In this document: positions 57,429 to 60,000 of the stretch, in pieces
Layout: each line of letters starts with the position of its first letter
Numbering within the stretch: position 1 is the stretch's first letter
Source of the DNA: Symsagittifera roscoffensis
Taxonomy: Eukaryota > Xenacoelomorpha > Acoela > Convolutidae
Assembly (NCBI RefSeq): GCF_963678635.1
Contig: NC_087064.1
Span: 76,102,213-76,162,212 of the forward strand
Length of the DNA: 60,000 bases
Direction: 5' to 3'
Notes under the pieces: generated by a model
Database searches by the model: none
What the model saw: the letters and a program-made list of their open reading frames with translations, nothing else
Told to the model about the DNA's origin: nothing
Made by a program: the position numbers and the translations under genes

Positions 57429-57864
57429 TTTTTACTTATTTTGCAATCAACATAAAGTGTATTTCCCTTATTTTGAGACTGGTTATTTTTAAGTTAATTC
57501 ATGTAGCCAATCAAAACCTCAAATTAAGGCAATTGAAAACAACCAATGAAATTCAGAATTTCAAAAAATAATGATAATGTTACAAATAACTATACATTTT
57601 GTTTGTAATGTTGTTCAAATAAGACAACTTTTACTCAACTTTTGATAAAAGCATTAATTAAATAAATTTTTCTGTAATTTCCCAAACAAATATTGGAAAA
57701 TCTATTGATGATTGGATAGAGCCTTATGTCAATTTTGATTAAATTTTCATGTTTTGTCTGACTTTTCCTCAAATATCCCAGCTCTAAATGTGAACTTCAG
57801 TGACAAAAGATAGTTTTGAACCAACAATTTTTCAATTAACCAACATACAAAACATCACAAAGCA

Positions 57865-57966
57865 TTAATGAGGCTTACAATTATCAACAAACAAAAAGTC
57901 TCCCAAAATTTGGGACACTTCTTTAATTTCGTTCAAAGTATAGTTGACATAGGCAACTTGTTTCAT
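57865..57966 (-). CDS. Small conserved frame, copy 2 (33 aa or longer)
   Basis: ATG at 57966, ending at TAA. Here the frame is open further upstream to about 58020 (PTFGFDSFFTAKENEAM), so copy 1 looks like its truncated duplicate. It is divergent from the plus-strand gene at 58008. Confidence 0.4.
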   Translation of the reverse strand: MKQVAYVNYTLNEIKEVSQILGDFLFVDNCKPH

Positions 57967-58007
57967 TGCTTCATTCTCTTTTGCAGTAAAAAAAGAGTCG
58001 AATCCGA

Positions 58008-58337
58008 ATGTCGGGTGGCTTGTTCACACTGTACTTCTTGATTGTGACACACACCCTCCTCATTAGACGAGCTGTTCAACATAACTTACGATGGAGAGGA
58101 GCTGAAAAGATGCCTAGCATTGCAAAGAAACGACTAATTCGGAAAAAATTCAAGAGACATTATTTATGTTCCAACCAGAAACTGGCTTCCACACAAACTC
58201 TTGGTTCAGCGTTTCTGGATAGAATTCGAAAAATTCAAAACTCAAAATATGAACCTGATTTGTTCAAGATTATTGATTGCTTTATTGATTGTCATGGTTC
58301 TGTGCATAGTGATTATGTAAGCCTTGTGATAAAATAA
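58008..58337 (+). CDS. Protein resembling the C-terminus of the 4757-5296 gene
   Basis: 109 codons from ATG. It has a hydrophobic start (LFTLYFLIVTHTLLI), a basic stretch (AKKRLIRKKFKRHY), then STQTLGSAFLDRIRKIQ and LFKIIDCFID. The left-locus protein has hydrophobic, basic PVRRRLPQ, QTQTDLITNVTIERF and FSRIIDIILSG in the same order. Similarity is modest. The N-terminal half of the left protein has no counterpart, so this copy may be truncated or the start may lie upstream of an AG at 57982. Confidence 0.45.
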   Translation: MSGGLFTLYFLIVTHTLLIRRAVQHNLRWRGAEKMPSIAKKRLIRKKFKRHYLCSNQKLASTQTLGSAFLDRIRKIQNSKYEPDLFKIIDCFIDCHGSVHSDYVSLVIK

Positions 58338-58491
58338 TCAATTGTTTTCAAATGTGCTCTTCAAAGTTTACATTGATAAATCTTTAAAAACAAAGCTTTG
58401 GTTCACGAGCAGTTTATTCAAATGATAAAAAAAAAACAATTTACAATTCAATGGGAAACTTGAAAAAATGTGTAAAAAATCAAAAAGTGAG

Positions 58492-58854
58492 TTAATTTTC
58501 GAGTTCCTTGTCACTTTCTTCTTCATGTGCCACACCATGTTTCCTTCTAAACAGAGCTAAGTTATCCTGTTGAACCTTCAATTTTTCTTTCTTGTACCTT
58601 CTATCACGAATTGTTTCAATTTTTCGCCAATCATTTAGGGAAATTCTTAAGGGACTGAAACACTTCTTCGGATCTCTGTAGAAGATGTCAAATTCAACCA
58701 TTTTTTCAAAAATAGTCATTTGTAGTAAATGTTCACTTGTAAGCAAATGAAAACTATTTCCGTATCCCAGATCCACAACTTCATCAAAATATTTTTCATT
58801 TGAATCATATGAAAACCCGTACTTTTTTCTCGAAGGTGACTTAGACATAGCCAA
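58492..58854 (-). CDS. Second PC4-like protein (about 118-120 aa)
   Basis: Best start is the ATG at 58848 (MSKSPSRKKYGF). Residues about 50-85 have KMVEFDIFYRDP followed by SPLRISLNDWRKIETIRD, matching the PC4 pattern of strand, P-x-K/R-x-I-S-L-x-x-x-x-W-x-x-L/I. A basic KKEKLKVQQ segment and an acidic EEESDKELE tail follow. The left-locus protein at 4369 has the same plan with a Lys-rich then acidic end. The tryptophan is present here, while the left copy has Phe. Assignment is by motif. Confidence 0.55.
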   Translation of the reverse strand: MAMSKSPSRKKYGFSYDSNEKYFDEVVDLGYGNSFHLLTSEHLLQMTIFEKMVEFDIFYRDPKKCFSPLRISLNDWRKIETIRDRRYKKEKLKVQQDNLALFRRKHGVAHEEESDKELEN

Positions 58855-58896
58855 TTCTTTTCCAAATTCCCTAACTCTTCTACTCTCGAGTTCTCT

Positions 58897-59175
58897 TCAT
58901 TCCGAAAAATCTATGATAATTTGCTCACTAGCTTGGGACATTTTATTAAATTTGAGAATCTTGACAGTTTCGGTGCCAATTTCAAACTGGATGCAGTAAC
59001 TCGCTCGTTCTATTATGATTGGTTTCAACGTTTGAGATAGATTTCCGTTTCTTCTAAAAATTCTTCTCATGTCGGTAAAATGAACTGAACTGGGGGAGAT
59101 TTTCAAATGAAATGAAATATATATTATTTCACCTGTAGATTTTGCTGAATTTCTCATAAAAAAACTGAACTCCAA
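58897..59175 (-). CDS. Unknown 92-aa protein upstream of the second PC4-like gene
   Basis: Open frame with IYISFHLKISPSSVHF, RRIFRRNGNLSQTLKP and ASYCIQFEIGTETVKIL, ending IIIDFSE at TGA. An ATG lies at 59157 (residue 7). After the TGA the same frame continues without a stop (RELESRRVREFGKEL) into the PC4-like protein, so the two could be one gene interrupted once or two adjacent genes. No family recognised. Confidence 0.5.
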   Translation of the reverse strand: MEFSFFMRNSAKSTGEIIYISFHLKISPSSVHFTDMRRIFRRNGNLSQTLKPIIIERASYCIQFEIGTETVKILKFNKMSQASEQIIIDFSE

Positions 59176-59179
59176 AATT

Positions 59180-60000
59180 TTTGCAACACTTGATTGACTT
59201 TAATTGCTTATAAAGGATTTTGTAAAATAAGAATTTTTTGTTGTCTAAGATTTTTCAAAAGGGAAGAATTTCATTGAAAACTATTCCTATTATTTACAAC
59301 CCTGGTTGCGTATCTTTTTTTTAAATTTAAAAAACTAGCAAAATAACTAAAATCCACAAATTTTTTTCATCAACGCCATCACCTTAGAGTTAGTTCTGAA
59401 ATTCTGATTGGTTAAATTTAAGTGATTATTTCTAGAATTTAGAAAATTGAGGAAAATGTAGATGTTAATGTGTAATGACTTTTTATAAAATTCAAGGATT
59501 TAATCTGTAGATTCTAAAAATTAGAAGATTCTAGAATTTAATGAATAATGACGTCAATTTCTCTGGTGGAAATATTCCACAACTTTTACTGTTCTATAAA
59601 AATTAAAGTGTAATGAGGTCATTTTCTCAGGTGGAATTACTTTTTTATTACCTACATAATTCAAAAGACCCCTTCCTAGCTCTGTAGAGGAATCATGTCA
59701 GACCCTCTGAATGGCTTTTTCAAATAGTTATTCCTAAGATTATTGAATATTTCTTCCAAGAATTTTGTCAAAAATAATTTTTTCTAGCCTGAACAGTTTT
59801 TAACATATAAATATAAATGAATTTTTTTACGTATACCTATCTAAGAATTTTTTTTTGGTAAAATGCGCGTTTTTTCTTGGTTTTTTCAAAAATTATGTTG
59901 AAAATTTTTTCATTTCTAAAATGATAAGGCAAAAAACGCAGAACTTTGATGTAAAAAGCATGTTGACTTATTGCTTAGAAAACTTCTAATACCTTGGTTT
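59180..60000. other. No gene seen; upstream region of the right-hand cluster
   Basis: AT-rich. A loose duplicate of about 67 bp at 59546 and 59613 shares AATGA-GTCA-TTTCTC-GGTGGAA. The first copy contains a CRE-type TGACGTCA. Might include promoters for the 59175 gene. Confidence 0.4.

Larger units (their letters stand above)
56387..57978. repeat. Tandem duplication, two copies of about 795 bp
   Basis: Copy 1 (about 56387-57181) and copy 2 (about 57182-57978) are about 95% identical. Both begin at CTCTTCTTTTCTGAAATC and end at TTCATTGCTTCATTCTCTT, so the junction has a CTCTT microhomology. The unit holds the 5' end of the 194-aa gene and a small minus-strand frame. Confidence 0.95.

Noticed and set aside
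56555-57571. Two nearly identical plus-strand 73-codon frames
   Set aside because: They are antisense shadows of the duplicated 5' end of the 194-aa gene; repetition comes from the tandem duplication.
11571-57966. Possible homology between the 11571-11750 segment (EFVYNETYSEKI) and the 57865 frame (AYVNYTLNEIKE)
   Set aside because: Only a few residues agree over a short span; not above what chance could give.
1-60000. CRISPR array, bacterial operons or rRNA genes
   Set aside because: No spaced direct repeats of that kind and no rRNA-like sequence; splice sites and gene content are eukaryotic.

Overview
The window looks like nuclear DNA from an AT-rich invertebrate animal. Spliced genes with GT-AG introns, one AG|GC-AAGT donor, long intronic repeats, GA/TC microsatellites and an animal-type SLC9B antiporter all point that way. 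I could not place it to phylum. There are three zones.

(1) About 1-13.7 kb is an endogenous Maverick/Polinton (adintovirus-like) element, running off the left edge. Nearly all genes are on the minus strand. In coordinate order they are: protein-primed DNA polymerase B N-terminus with three C2H2 fingers and a small intron; a broken unknown gene; a plus-strand pair (PC4-like ssDNA-binding protein plus an unknown); adenain-like protease; major capsid; basic core protein; minor capsid (penton); integrase; a second basic virion-type protein; a small conserved protein; packaging ATPase; and several accessory genes. From the protease rightward most genes carry stops or frameshifts (at least 4 TGA, 3 TAA, 1 TAG, about a dozen indels), so this copy is decayed. 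The polymerase exon and the plus-strand pair are still open. A 104-bp inverted repeat brackets the segment holding the plus-strand pair.

(2) About 14-48 kb is host sequence. At 14.2-18.5 kb are scattered exon-like or decayed coding pieces, foldback repeats and a GA microsatellite. At 22.95-45.3 kb a plus-strand SLC9B-type Na+/H+ antiporter (NHA) can be assembled from 13 exons in consistent phase, giving 615 residues with the Asp-Asp ion site, the TM10 Arg/Lys pair and one 5.8-kb GC-AG intron. Its introns hold a hAT-like MITE family with 8-bp target duplications, two tRNA-SINE-like pieces and hairpins.

(3) About 48-60 kb is AT-rich sequence with satellite arrays, then a second virus-like gene cluster (55.2-59.2 kb). 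It contains a 194-aa protein homologous to the broken gene at 13.1-13.7 kb, a second PC4-like protein, a protein resembling the C-terminus of the 4.76-5.3 kb gene, and a C2H2 finger fragment. No capsid, integrase or ATPase gene is visible there. The two clusters therefore share a little-known accessory module, which is the most interesting thing in the window.
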